A DNA stretch of 64,000 bases from Flammeovirgaceae bacterium (GTDB lineage: Bacteria; Bacteroidota; Bacteroidia; Cytophagales; Cyclobacteriaceae). Every line of letters starts with the position of its first letter. The stretch's first letter is position 1. Position numbers and translations under genes: made by a program. The DNA lies in contig JAJTGY010000010.1 of NCBI GenBank assembly GCA_021298015.1, positions 1 through 64,000 of the forward strand, given 5' to 3'. The notes below the pieces were generated by a model. The model was not told the DNA's origin. It searched no databases and saw only the letters and a list, made by a program, of their open reading frames with translations. Positions 29,993-40,197 of the stretch are shown piece after piece.

Positions 29993-31672
29993 TTAAAAGC
30001 TCCAGGTTACACCGCCCATCGCCTGAAAACCCCGAACGGGGTAGCGGAAGTACATAGGGTAGTCGCTATTGAAGATATTATTGAAGCGGACAAAGGCCGA
30101 AAACTTGCGCGAGAAAAAGTAGTTGACCCGGGCATTGAGGTCAAAAGCGGGATCCAGTGTAACCGTCTGGATGTTGATCGGATCAAACGCCTTCATACCC
30201 CCCATTACGTGGAAGTCGGCTTGCAAACTGATTTTCTTGTAAAGATTAAGTGAAGAGAACAAACTAGCCTTATACGTGGGTCTGTGCCAGGCTTCCGTCA
30301 CCTGGTCGGTTGAGTAAGAATACAAATCTCCCCTCACCGAAACTTTCAGCTTCTCGGCTTGGGCTACACCCGCCTCGGCAAACAAATTTAGGCGCGTTAC
30401 ATTCCCCTGATCATAATTCGGAGCAAACCGGGCGACATCGGTGGGGTTATTCTGATAGAAATACCAGTTCTTCAGATTGGCAAATGCCACACCGGTAGCC
30501 AACGCTACCTTACTGCCCGCCCGTCCACGCAGCCCAGCGGCAAACTCAAGCGATCGGTTGGTGTGAAAGATTCCAATATTGGAACCCACCCAGTTGTTTT
30601 CCCGCGCCAAGGTATGGAGCGACACCTTATCGATGTCACCTTCTAACGATGCATAAGCCTCAAGTGAGGGCGAAAGCGTGTAGCGGGCAATGGCTACCGG
30701 ATAGACATGGAATGATTTTGCTTTGCCAAGGGTATCATTTTCGTATACCACGTTAGCCCCTACGGTCAATATCAGTTTTTCCAGCGGAGTAAATTCATAC
30801 ATCGGGCGCACTTTAAAGAGGTGACGCCCCTTTGCCTCAACCGATTCATCCTGGCGGCTAATGAGGAAATAGTCAGCACTAATCAACAGCCGCGATGAAT
30901 TACTCAAGGCGTAGTCACTCTTCCAGGCCAGGCTCACTTCCGATTCAGATGCAGAGTAACGGTCGTCCAGATAGCTGAAACCGGCTTTTAACGCGTAATT
31001 GAAATCAGCCGGTTTGCTGTTTTGCAACTCGCCCCGAAGGGAAAAGATCGAATACGTTTGGCGGATGTCCTCCGCCTTGATCTCAACGGGAGTTGGAACA
31101 TACCCGTAGAAATGCGTGTTGATCCGTTCGAAATCAACTTCCCCACCGATCGTAGCCTTCTCCCCGATTAATTTTCCATAAGCGCCTACTTCCGAACGCC
31201 CGTTACCGGAGTTCTTATCATCTACCGGGCCGGTGCCGAAGCTTTGATGAAAAAGTCGCAACCCATAAAACCGATCGCGGTTTCGCTTGCTATTGAGGGC
31301 GCCCTCCAAAAAGGGAGAAACATAATTTCCGAAACCGGCACTGATGTAGTTTCCGGCCAGCGGCTCAAGCTTTTCATCCTGAAGGCGCAGCGGGCGAATC
31401 ACCGGATTGTAAAGTGCGGAGTTGAAGCCAATATTTCGGAACGTATAGGTAATCGCGGGCTTAATTGGCTCAACCGGCCGAGGAGGCACTTTATCAAAAT
31501 TGCGGGCAGCTTGCGGCAATGTAATCTGCCGTTCTTTCTGAATCACCACTTCTACGCTTTCAATTTCGCCTTGCGTTGGCTGAGCCTGGCTCCGCGCAGA
31601 GAACGTCACGACTGTAAGCACCAGGTAAAGAATCAGGATCTTTCGCGCGATATGACTCATCATGCTGCTCAT
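29993..31672 (-). CDS. outer membrane beta-barrel protein (TonB-dependent-receptor-like barrel)
   Basis: 559 aa; signal peptide, amphipathic repeats, NYFFSRKFSAFVRFNNIFNSDYPMYFRYPVRGFQAMGGVTWSF C-terminus. Confidence 0.75.
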   Translation of the reverse strand: MSSMMSHIARKILILYLVLTVVTFSARSQAQPTQGEIESVEVVIQKERQITLPQAARNFDKVPPRPVEPIKPAITYTFRNIGFNSALYNPVIRPLRLQDEKLEPLAGNYISAGFGNYVSPFLEGALNSKRNRDRFYGLRLFHQSFGTGPVDDKNSGNGRSEVGAYGKLIGEKATIGGEVDFERINTHFYGYVPTPVEIKAEDIRQTYSIFSLRGELQNSKPADFNYALKAGFSYLDDRYSASESEVSLAWKSDYALSNSSRLLISADYFLISRQDESVEAKGRHLFKVRPMYEFTPLEKLILTVGANVVYENDTLGKAKSFHVYPVAIARYTLSPSLEAYASLEGDIDKVSLHTLARENNWVGSNIGIFHTNRSLEFAAGLRGRAGSKVALATGVAFANLKNWYFYQNNPTDVARFAPNYDQGNVTRLNLFAEAGVAQAEKLKVSVRGDLYSYSTDQVTEAWHRPTYKASLFSSLNLYKKISLQADFHVMGGMKAFDPINIQTVTLDPAFDLNARVNYFFSRKFSAFVRFNNIFNSDYPMYFRYPVRGFQAMGGVTWSF

Positions 31673-34600
31673 CTCCGGTTTTGGTTATCCACTGAATCGG
31701 CCGGGGTCACCTGCTTTTGCGCTTCCGCTTTTTGCAGTGCATCCAACTTTTTGCGGGCGGCCTCTTTGATTTCCGGCAGCGGGAAGTTGTCAATCAGCGA
31801 TTGCAATGTACCTCGGGCCTGAAAAACTTCCCCGGTCGCCTGAAAGTTATCCGCCAGCACGAGGAACGACTTGCCCACCCACTGCGGGTAGTCAGCAAAA
31901 TCCTTATTGAGGCTCACCAATGTCTCGTAACACTGTTTGTAGTCCTTGGTCGCAAAAAACAACTCGCCCAGCAAATACTTGGCCTCTGCCCCGTACTCAT
32001 CTCGGGCTCCGTTTACGGTGTTAACAAATTCATCTTTCGCGGAGTCAAAGTCTCCCCGCGCCATCGCAATCTTGCCCAACCAAAGCGAAGCTTTGTTTTC
32101 AGCACCTGCGTTCACGTTGCCTTTCTCTACTATCTTCTGCGCATAGAAGGCAGACGAGTCGTATTGACCGGTGAAAAAGAAAGACTCCATCAGCCCGTTG
32201 CTGGCATTGTAGATATCTTTTTTGTTGACCGCAAGGCGGTACATTCTGCGGAAGTACGAAATGGCCTGCTCATACCGACCTGCCCGGTATTCCAATTCGG
32301 CTTGTCGGGCCGTTACCCGGCTGGCCAGACTAAACGAGTTATCACCAGCAATGGAATTGAATATCTCCAACGCCTTACTAAAGTTTTTAAGGCGATAGTA
32401 GCTTTCCGCCTGGTAATAGCGCGCCTCCGACACCCGTGGGCTTTCTGGATAATTGATCAAATACGTACCCAGGCTGTTGATTGCTTTTTGATAATCCTGG
32501 TTGAAGTACTGGTTTTTGGCGGCTTCAAACTCAACTGACTCCACTCCTTTCGCTCCGGGATTCGCCAGTTTATATTTCTGCAGGTAAGGATCAAATTCAC
32601 CGCTACGACCTGCCAGAGCGAGTGCTTCCTGTAGTGGAACAAGTACTTCATGAGTGACCGGGTGGGTCGGAAACTTGTCGATCAGCGCAATGTAGTCGTT
32701 CGCTGTTTGATTGTAATCCTTCAGATTGTAGTAAGAATCGGCCCTGCGCTTATAGGCGTACGGTGTGAACCGCGAGGGCTGACCATTAGCGATGAGGCGT
32801 CCATACTCCGTTGCCGCCACCCCATACTTACCTTGTTCAAAATCCAGCTGGCCACGTTGAAACAAAGCTTCCTCCGCATAGGGGCTCTTGGGAGACAATT
32901 TCAATACCTGATCAAGTTCTTGGGTTGCTTCCGCATAGCGTCTTTCAATGCCCAGAATAACACCCAATTGAAGATAAGCGTAATCGGAGTCGGGCGATTT
33001 TAGCTGGATGACCCTGCGGTAGACGGGTATCGCTTCGGTATATGCTTTGGTTACGTAGTGGCAGTCGGCCAGGCGCAACACGCCATCGGCATAATTCGGA
33101 TTTGCGGCACCGGACTTGCTGACAAACTCCTTAAAATTGAACAATGCGCGGTCGTACACACGCTGATTGAAGAAAGCGTATCCGAGGCCATAGCGATTGC
33201 GCATCTGCAATTCCAGCGGCACCGCCTCACCCACGGTGAGCACTTCCTGATAGGCTTTGGCCGCTTCGGACCAGTTTCGGTTCAACGCGTGAACTTCACC
33301 ACTCCAAAAGTTGGCCTCAGCCGTATACACCGGGTCAATCGGGTACTGGAGTGATTTGGTAAAAAAAGTCAGCGCATTGGCGTAATCATCTTTATTAAAA
33401 TACTCCGTGCCTTTTAGATAAGTAGCCTTTTGATAGGCCCGATCAACAGCCGGACTTCGCTTGGGGAGCGCATCGATGTATTCAATGGCTTTGTTAACAT
33501 TGTTGGCGTTGATGTATGCCTGCGAGAGCAACTCCTTCACTTCGTTGACATACGGACTGGTGGGGTACGCCTTGAGAAATTTTTCAAACTCAGTAATCGA
33601 GAGGTCGGGTTTACCCAGATCATAGGCAATTTTAGCATACTGGAATGAACTTTCCTCTGCCATACGCCTGTCCTTGACATACCTGCGGGCATTTTCAAAT
33701 GCCGTAAAGGCCAGAGGTTTTTGTTGCTGTAAGAGGTAAGCTGCACCCAGATAATAGGAAGCATAGTAGCCTGTGGAATCCGGTGACGTAGCCGCCAGAC
33801 GCAGATACCGTATGGCGTCCGTGTTATTCTTAAGTTGGTAAGCGCTATGGCCAGCGCGCAGTAATACGCCCTTATCTGCATTTTCTTCTTTTCCTTCCGC
33901 GTATGCCCGATAGCCCTCCAGCGCAGATGAATACTCCCCTTTTCGGTAGTAGGCTTCCGCCATCAGCAAGGCGATTTCCTCGCGGTTGTTGAGCGTTTCA
34001 CGCGAAAGCACCGATTTGCCATAGGCCAGTAACTCATCGCTGTTATTCAGCCGGTAAAGCGTACTCGCCACAAGGAAAGGAACCACCGGCTTGTACGAGT
34101 CATTTTCTTCAGCCCGCTTCAGGTCGATCAGCGCATTCGTATAGTCGCCTTCAGCGTATTCAATAAATCCAGCATAATAGCTTGAGGCAGGGCCGTAGGC
34201 ACCTCCCTGCGCTTTGATGGCGCTGAACGGGACGAGCGCATCTTTTAACTTCTTCTGCGCAAACAGGCTGTACCCATATCGAAATTGACCGGTGGTGGCC
34301 TGTTCGGATGACAAGGCCCGGAAATCAGTCTTCTCGAAATACCGTTGTGCCTTGGCGTAGTTCTTCTGTTGATAAAAAAAACTACCCATGTCGAAATAAA
34401 CCGTTGAAGCCCGGGGGTGAACTGGATATTCTCGAATAAAGGCTTCCACCTGCCGTTCCGCGTCCTGATGATACAGGTTGAGCGCGCAGAAAGATTTCAA
34501 ATACATCGCCTCGGGCCTGCGAACGTCAGCGGCCGAAACATTATCCAGAAAATGATTCAGGTTGACCAGTGCCGCCCCGTACTGGGCATGATCGAACTGA

Positions 34601-34782
34601 TTAAGGGCGGAGTGATAATATTGATTGAGGTCAGACTGTTGCAACGTGCCTTGAGCGTAACTACGCGCGGCCAAGCCTGAGGTCAAAAACAGAAAAAAAC
34701 AAATACGCAGCACAACCGATTTTCGGAGGAAACTGCAATGAGATGATTTTATTGTACTGAAAAGTTTAAAAAATAAAACCAT
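31669..34782 (-). CDS. large tetratricopeptide-repeat protein
   Basis: 1037 aa; many TPR motifs (AEANFWSGEVHALNRNWSEAAKAYQEVLTVG); ATGA overlap with the next gene. Confidence 0.85.
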   Translation of the reverse strand: MVLFFKLFSTIKSSHCSFLRKSVVLRICFFLFLTSGLAARSYAQGTLQQSDLNQYYHSALNQFDHAQYGAALVNLNHFLDNVSAADVRRPEAMYLKSFCALNLYHQDAERQVEAFIREYPVHPRASTVYFDMGSFFYQQKNYAKAQRYFEKTDFRALSSEQATTGQFRYGYSLFAQKKLKDALVPFSAIKAQGGAYGPASSYYAGFIEYAEGDYTNALIDLKRAEENDSYKPVVPFLVASTLYRLNNSDELLAYGKSVLSRETLNNREEIALLMAEAYYRKGEYSSALEGYRAYAEGKEENADKGVLLRAGHSAYQLKNNTDAIRYLRLAATSPDSTGYYASYYLGAAYLLQQQKPLAFTAFENARRYVKDRRMAEESSFQYAKIAYDLGKPDLSITEFEKFLKAYPTSPYVNEVKELLSQAYINANNVNKAIEYIDALPKRSPAVDRAYQKATYLKGTEYFNKDDYANALTFFTKSLQYPIDPVYTAEANFWSGEVHALNRNWSEAAKAYQEVLTVGEAVPLELQMRNRYGLGYAFFNQRVYDRALFNFKEFVSKSGAANPNYADGVLRLADCHYVTKAYTEAIPVYRRVIQLKSPDSDYAYLQLGVILGIERRYAEATQELDQVLKLSPKSPYAEEALFQRGQLDFEQGKYGVAATEYGRLIANGQPSRFTPYAYKRRADSYYNLKDYNQTANDYIALIDKFPTHPVTHEVLVPLQEALALAGRSGEFDPYLQKYKLANPGAKGVESVEFEAAKNQYFNQDYQKAINSLGTYLINYPESPRVSEARYYQAESYYRLKNFSKALEIFNSIAGDNSFSLASRVTARQAELEYRAGRYEQAISYFRRMYRLAVNKKDIYNASNGLMESFFFTGQYDSSAFYAQKIVEKGNVNAGAENKASLWLGKIAMARGDFDSAKDEFVNTVNGARDEYGAEAKYLLGELFFATKDYKQCYETLVSLNKDFADYPQWVGKSFLVLADNFQATGEVFQARGTLQSLIDNFPLPEIKEAARKKLDALQKAEAQKQVTPADSVDNQNRR

Positions 34783-34840
34783 GCTTAAAAAAATCGGGTA
34801 AGCATGGACACAAATCTACCAAATAAACTGAAAGCGCCTA

Positions 34841-35857
34841 CTACATCAGGCGAAAGACCAACTCTTTTAATATTTGCCCTTCCGATTCGTCACCCGCATT
34901 CACTCCCTTCAAGCGAAGGTCAGCCTGCCTTAACAAGGCCAGATTCTCGGCCAGTTTTTGTGGGGTGTAAACGCGCAAAGCAGCACTATAATCCTTTGCC
35001 GCATATGGGCTGATTTTGAGGGCACTAGCCAACGGAGATTCCGCTCCGCCTAAAAGTGAAGCCGCCATCAGTTTACTGAAAAACGAATACAAAAAAGCCA
35101 CCATCGGGATTACCGGATTCTTTCGCGTATTGCGCTCGACATACTGAACAATTTTGGCCGCCAACAATTTATCCTTCCGCACCAGCGCGCGCTGCAACTC
35201 AAATACATTGTATTCACGGCTAATGCCCACCTGGGCCATCACCTGATCGGCCGTAATGGCCCCTTCCCCGGTCCGGCTCAGGATCACCTTATCCAGTTCA
35301 TTGGCGAGCCGCTGCAAATCATTACCGACAAACTCACACAGCATATTCACAGCCTGGCCTTCGATTTTTACACCGCGGCCAGCGGCATATTCCGATACAA
35401 ACTCTGCCAATTGGGTCTCTTGAGGCGGCTTAAAGGTTACCGATACCGCCAATTGGTCAATCTTTTTTCCAACCTCTCGTCTCTTGTCAAAAGTCTTATG
35501 CTTGTGACAGAGCACCAGCACCGTGGAGGGCACCGAACTTTTCAAATAACTCAGCAATAGCTTCGATCCTGCCTCCTTGTTCAAGTCCTGAATCTCCTGC
35601 GCCTCTCGCACAATCACGACCTGCCGCTCGGCCATCATCGGGAAGCGTCTGGCCTGGGTAAGCACCTGGGCCATCGTCACGTCCTTGCCATATAGAATCA
35701 CCTGGTTAAACCCTTTCTCGGATTCACTTAAGGTGTGATCTTCTATGTATTTGGTAATTAGGTCGATATAATATGTCTCTTCACCTTGTAATACATATAC
35801 CGGAGCATACTTTTTCGCCTTCAGGTCGCTCAGAATTTTTCGGGCCGAAGCATCCAT
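34841..35857 (-). CDS. holA: DNA polymerase III subunit delta
   Basis: From MDASARKILSDLKAKKYAPVYVLQGEETYYIDLITKYIE; the longer track ORF (to 36151) overlaps the rhomboid gene and is not credible upstream of 35857. Confidence 0.88.
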   Translation of the reverse strand: MDASARKILSDLKAKKYAPVYVLQGEETYYIDLITKYIEDHTLSESEKGFNQVILYGKDVTMAQVLTQARRFPMMAERQVVIVREAQEIQDLNKEAGSKLLLSYLKSSVPSTVLVLCHKHKTFDKRREVGKKIDQLAVSVTFKPPQETQLAEFVSEYAAGRGVKIEGQAVNMLCEFVGNDLQRLANELDKVILSRTGEGAITADQVMAQVGISREYNVFELQRALVRKDKLLAAKIVQYVERNTRKNPVIPMVAFLYSFFSKLMAASLLGGAESPLASALKISPYAAKDYSAALRVYTPQKLAENLALLRQADLRLKGVNAGDESEGQILKELVFRLM

Positions 35858-36417
35858 TACATCACGCGCTTTTTCTTTCGCAAAGAAATGGCCGAAACGA
35901 CTCCAACCAAGGCGCCAAACAAATGCGACTCCCAGGACACGCGCGGGTCGATTGGAAGTACACCATAAAAGAAAACACCTCCATAAAGCAGGAAAATAAA
36001 AATGGAGAGTATGAGCGGCACCAACTCCTTGCGCAGGAGACCAAAAAGGATCATAAATGCACTGAGGCCATAGACCAGGCCGCTGGCACCGATATGGTAC
36101 GAGGCCCGGGGGCTTAGCAACCAGACCAACAGGTTGGTGATCAAATAGCACCGGAAAAAGACCGTGTTACCAATCCGGCCGTAAAAGAAATACAGAGCAG
36201 ATCCCAGAAAAAGCACGGGGGCGGTGTTCCCCAAAATATGCTGTAAACTGCCATGGATCATCGGGGCAAACAGTATTCCCGGCAATCCCTCGGGCGTACG
36301 CGGCTTGATGCCCAAAAAAGCCAAATCAACACTAAATTTAACCTGAATGTAGAACACGGCCCACATCAGAAAAACCAACTGGAAAGGCAGTGGCGAGTAA
36401 CCGGAATGCCTATGCAT
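35857..36417 (-). CDS. rhomboid family intramembrane serine protease
   Basis: 186 aa; HGSLQHILGN, HIGASGLVYGL (Ser), SWESHLFGALVG (His); TAATG overlap with holA. Confidence 0.9.
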   Translation of the reverse strand: MHRHSGYSPLPFQLVFLMWAVFYIQVKFSVDLAFLGIKPRTPEGLPGILFAPMIHGSLQHILGNTAPVLFLGSALYFFYGRIGNTVFFRCYLITNLLVWLLSPRASYHIGASGLVYGLSAFMILFGLLRKELVPLILSIFIFLLYGGVFFYGVLPIDPRVSWESHLFGALVGVVSAISLRKKKRVM

Positions 36418-36880
36418 GTAAACCCGGCTCCGAAATCATCGGCAGGTTCACCCAAGCGGCCTCCTCTGGGCCCACCTTGTTTTTTGCCAAAAATCCACCG
36501 GATGACTCGGCAATCTTGCGGGAAACGGACAACAGGCATTTATGGTACGGCCGGGCAAACCGCGGATCAATCTTCTTTAAAACGGGATTAAGCTTTTCCA
36601 ACTCACTTACAACCACTTTCTGCCGCTTCCGGGTATCGCGCGGATATTGCTGGAGCAGGATATTAAATTTCTCTTCCAGGTCTTCTGCAATGGCCCGATA
36701 GAAAGCCGCATACTCCCGCGATGCCTTAGCCCATTGGTTCTGCGCCAATTCCAGCCCTTGGCGCATTTCGCGTTGGTCAATATTTCCGTCTGCTCCGGCA
36801 ATCAACAGCCCCACCAGCAGCGGCCCCTTCACGACCAATTCCAGTTCGTCTTTTGATAAGTCCACCAACTCTTTAATCAT
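36410..36880 (-). CDS. conserved hypothetical protein (possible TerB-like fold)
   Basis: 156 aa; GPLLVGLLIAGADGNIDQREMRQGLELAQ. Confidence 0.55.
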   Translation of the reverse strand: MIKELVDLSKDELELVVKGPLLVGLLIAGADGNIDQREMRQGLELAQNQWAKASREYAAFYRAIAEDLEEKFNILLQQYPRDTRKRQKVVVSELEKLNPVLKKIDPRFARPYHKCLLSVSRKIAESSGGFLAKNKVGPEEAAWVNLPMISEPGLHA

Positions 36881-36981
36881 AGCCTAATTTTCTCTAAAGT
36901 TCGACAAAGGAAAGATGATTTGAAAACTCAACAATAACTAAATTGCCCACATAAGTTGCCTTCGGGCCGAAAATATTACGT

Positions 36982-38343
36982 ATGTATGAAAAAGACCCGG
37001 TGAAGCTGTTTGTTGTCGAGGACGACCCTGCCTATACCCGCTTTCTGCGTTTTGTTGTCGAACTGAATCCGGACATTGAACCGACCTTTTTTTCCAGTGG
37101 GCAGGAATGCCTGAACCACCTTCACCTCCACCCGACCATCATTACACTTGATTATTCCCTGCCTGATATGACGGGTGAAAAGCTTCTGGCGGCTATCCGC
37201 GAATTTGACCCTGAAATTTCGGTAATCGTCATCTCAGCTCAGGAGAAGATCAGAACAGCCGTGGAATTGTTAAAGCGTGGCGCGCTGGATTACATCGGAA
37301 AAGATGAAACGACCCGTGATCGGCTGTTAAACGCCATACAAATTGCCCGAGATAAGTCATCCCTTGTCCGTGAAATCGATCATCTCAAAAAAGAGATAGC
37401 CGGAAAATACGACTTCGAAAAAAGTATAATCGGCAGCAGCCAGGCTATGAAGGGAGTTTTCGCGCTGCTCGAAAAAGCCGTTCACTCCAACATTTCGGTA
37501 TCCATTACCGGTGAAACCGGCACCGGGAAAGAACTGGTGGCAAAAGCCATTCATTACAACTCGGAACGCAAAAACAAACCATTTGTAGCGGTCAATGTTA
37601 CTGCCATTCCAAAGGACTTAATCGAAAGCGAGTTATTTGGTCACGAAAAGGGCGCGTTTACCGGTGCACTGTCGCGAAGAATAGGAAAGTTCGAAGAGGC
37701 CGATGGCGGCACGTTGTTTCTGGATGAAATTGGAGAAATGGATCCGGGTATGCAGGCCAAACTACTGCGAGTGCTTCAGGAAAAAGAAATCTCACGAGTG
37801 GGTGGAAACGACATGATCAAACTGGACGTGCGCATTGTAACGGCTACTCACCGCGATCTGCAGAGCGAGGTTCGTGCCGGCAATTTCCGAGAAGATCTTT
37901 TTTACCGGCTGCTTGGCCTTCCGGTTCATTTGCCCCCTTTGCGCGAGCGGGGGCAGGATGTGCTGCTGTTGGCCCGGCATTTTCTCAATCAATATGCGAA
38001 AGAAAATAAAGCCACACGACTAAAGTTACATGAAGAAGCCTGCGAGAAATTGATCGGCTATTCCTACCCGGGAAATGTACGCGAGTTGAAGTCAATTATT
38101 GACCTGGCTGCGGTAATGAGTGATGGCGAACAGATTCTGCCCGATGATATTCGATTCCCGATTGCGGGTCAATCCGGAGATTGGCTGAAAACCGAAATGC
38201 CCCTGGATCACCACATTTACCGCATTATTCGAAGTTATCTAAACAGGTATGAAAACAATGTGCTACTCGTTGCACGCAAATTGAATATCGGCAAGTCAAC
38301 CATATACCGGTACCTGAAAGAGATGGAGCAATTGGGAATTTAA
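36982..38343 (+). CDS. sigma-54-dependent response regulator (NtrC family)
   Basis: 453 aa; receiver ([11 protein letters not shown]), [31 protein letters not shown]-terminal Fis-type HTH. Confidence 0.95.
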   Translation: MYEKDPVKLFVVEDDPAYTRFLRFVVELNPDIEPTFFSSGQECLNHLHLHPTIITLDYSLPDMTGEKLLAAIREFDPEISVIVISAQEKIRTAVELLKRGALDYIGKDETTRDRLLNAIQIARDKSSLVREIDHLKKEIAGKYDFEKSIIGSSQAMKGVFALLEKAVHSNISVSITGETGTGKELVAKAIHYNSERKNKPFVAVNVTAIPKDLIESELFGHEKGAFTGALSRRIGKFEEADGGTLFLDEIGEMDPGMQAKLLRVLQEKEISRVGGNDMIKLDVRIVTATHRDLQSEVRAGNFREDLFYRLLGLPVHLPPLRERGQDVLLLARHFLNQYAKENKATRLKLHEEACEKLIGYSYPGNVRELKSIIDLAAVMSDGEQILPDDIRFPIAGQSGDWLKTEMPLDHHIYRIIRSYLNRYENNVLLVARKLNIGKSTIYRYLKEMEQLGI

Positions 38344-40197
38344 ATGCAGTCTCTTAAAAAATTCGTTCAGGAAGGCCGGTTCTACCAAAGTGTGGTGGAT
38401 GATGGTGCTGACATGATTCTGATTGTGTCCTTTGAAGGTGAGATACACTACCAAAACAACGCAGCACGAAAGACACTCGGTTACTCTAACCGGCAACTGA
38501 TTACCCGCAATTTTTTTGACTTCATTCATCCGGGCGACCTAACAATGCTGCGAAAAAAGTTTAAGCGGATGGTTCGTAAAACATACGAGGCTTCCGAAGA
38601 ATTTCAATTCCGCTGTGCTGATGGGTCCTATCGTTACTTTGAGTTCAATTCCGTGAACTTGAAGCGGAAGGAGAACGTGGAGGGTTTAATCCTGGATTGC
38701 CGCGACATAACTCAGCGTAAAAAAGTAATGGCTGAACTTGCTAATGCACAACGCGCCAAAGAGCAATTTTTAGCCAACATCAGCCACGAAATCCGAACCC
38801 CGATCAATGGCATTGCAGGTATTGCCAGCCTGTTGAGCCAAAATCCGTCTCTTGATGAACAACGAAAGTATCTGAGTGCCATTCGCAGCGCCACCGAAAA
38901 CCTGAAGGTGATCATCAATGATATTCTGGATGTGGCATCTCTGGAATCAGGCAAAATCCGTTTTGAGCAAATCGCATTTCGGTTAAATGATATTGTAGAC
39001 GGTTTGGTGGCTACGTTTCAATACCAATGCGATAAAAAAGGACTTCGCCTTCTGGTCGACAACCAGGTAGCAAACGACACGGTTTTGATTGGTGATCCGG
39101 TCCGGCTGAATCAGGTCTTAATCAACTTGCTCAGCAACGCCATCAAGTTTACCCATGCAGGCCAGGTTCGACTGGGCTTGCAAAGCGACTCGGCTGCCGA
39201 AAAGTGGACGCTGTTAATCGAAGTAAGCGACACCGGAATCGGCATACCGGCTTCCAAACTACCCAACATCTTTGAGCGATTCAGTCAAGCCGATGCCAGC
39301 ATTACCCGCAGATACGGGGGCACCGGACTTGGGCTGACGATCGTGAAGCAATTGGTTGAACAGCAAGGTGGATCAGTCGAGGTCGAAAGTCTTGAGCACA
39401 AAGGCTCAACATTTCGCGTGGTACTCCCCTTTGATATTGGTAAGCCCGATGATGTTGGCGTGTCCTCCCCTGCAGTTGCTGATCCAATCAAGCCGGTATC
39501 GGCCGCCCGTGTTTTGCTCGTAGAGGATAACGAGATCAACCAACTTTATGCCAGCACCTTGCTGCGCAACCTCGGCTGTGTTTGCGATATTGCCGGTGAC
39601 GGCAGCATAGCGTTGCAAAAACTCGCCAACGAGAAGTACGACTTGGTATTGATGGATATTCAGATGCCGGTGTTGGATGGATACGAGACCGCCCGCACGA
39701 TTCGCCAGTCCGGGGAAGCTTACGCCCACTTGCCCATCATCGCGATCACTGCCAACGCCAGTGAACAGGATCGTCAAAAAAGCCTTGAGGCGGGCATGAA
39801 TGACCAACTTTCCAAGCCATTCCGTCCTGATGACCTGCGCATAGTGCTCGAACGGTTTGCCGGTGGTTCACATGCTGGAGTAGCTCCGCTGCCTCAAATC
39901 GACCTGACGTATCTGAAGCAGGTTGCCGGAAGTGATGAGGGATTTGTGAAAGAAATGACAGAAGCCGCAAAAAAGGCCTTTGACGAAACGATTGCAGAAT
40001 TAAATGAGAACCCAACCCCAACCATAACTGCGAGACTCCTACATCGCCTAAAGCCGACCTTGACTTTGGTAGGTTTAGATGAGGTTCGGAAAGAGATCGT
40101 TGAGTTGGAATACAAAATTTCAACCAACCAGCCGTTCGATTTAACACTTACCATCAAAAAGCTAGCCAGCGCCCTCAGGCAGTTGGACCAACTTTAA
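38344..40197 (+). CDS. hybrid histidine kinase (PAS-HisKA-HATPase-REC-Hpt-like)
   Basis: 617 aa; NISHEIRTPINGIAG, SDTGIGIPASKLPNIFERFSQADASITRRYGGTGLGL, VLMDIQMPVLDGYE; C-terminal Hpt-like LLHRLKPTLTLVGL; no obvious TM. Confidence 0.92.
   Translation: MQSLKKFVQEGRFYQSVVDDGADMILIVSFEGEIHYQNNAARKTLGYSNRQLITRNFFDFIHPGDLTMLRKKFKRMVRKTYEASEEFQFRCADGSYRYFEFNSVNLKRKENVEGLILDCRDITQRKKVMAELANAQRAKEQFLANISHEIRTPINGIAGIASLLSQNPSLDEQRKYLSAIRSATENLKVIINDILDVASLESGKIRFEQIAFRLNDIVDGLVATFQYQCDKKGLRLLVDNQVANDTVLIGDPVRLNQVLINLLSNAIKFTHAGQVRLGLQSDSAAEKWTLLIEVSDTGIGIPASKLPNIFERFSQADASITRRYGGTGLGLTIVKQLVEQQGGSVEVESLEHKGSTFRVVLPFDIGKPDDVGVSSPAVADPIKPVSAARVLLVEDNEINQLYASTLLRNLGCVCDIAGDGSIALQKLANEKYDLVLMDIQMPVLDGYETARTIRQSGEAYAHLPIIAITANASEQDRQKSLEAGMNDQLSKPFRPDDLRIVLERFAGGSHAGVAPLPQIDLTYLKQVAGSDEGFVKEMTEAAKKAFDETIAELNENPTPTITARLLHRLKPTLTLVGLDEVRKEIVELEYKISTNQPFDLTLTIKKLASALRQLDQL

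Noticed and set aside
35858-36151. N-terminal extension of the holA track ORF
   Set aside because: Overlaps the rhomboid gene in another frame; HolA similarity begins at MDASARK (35857).
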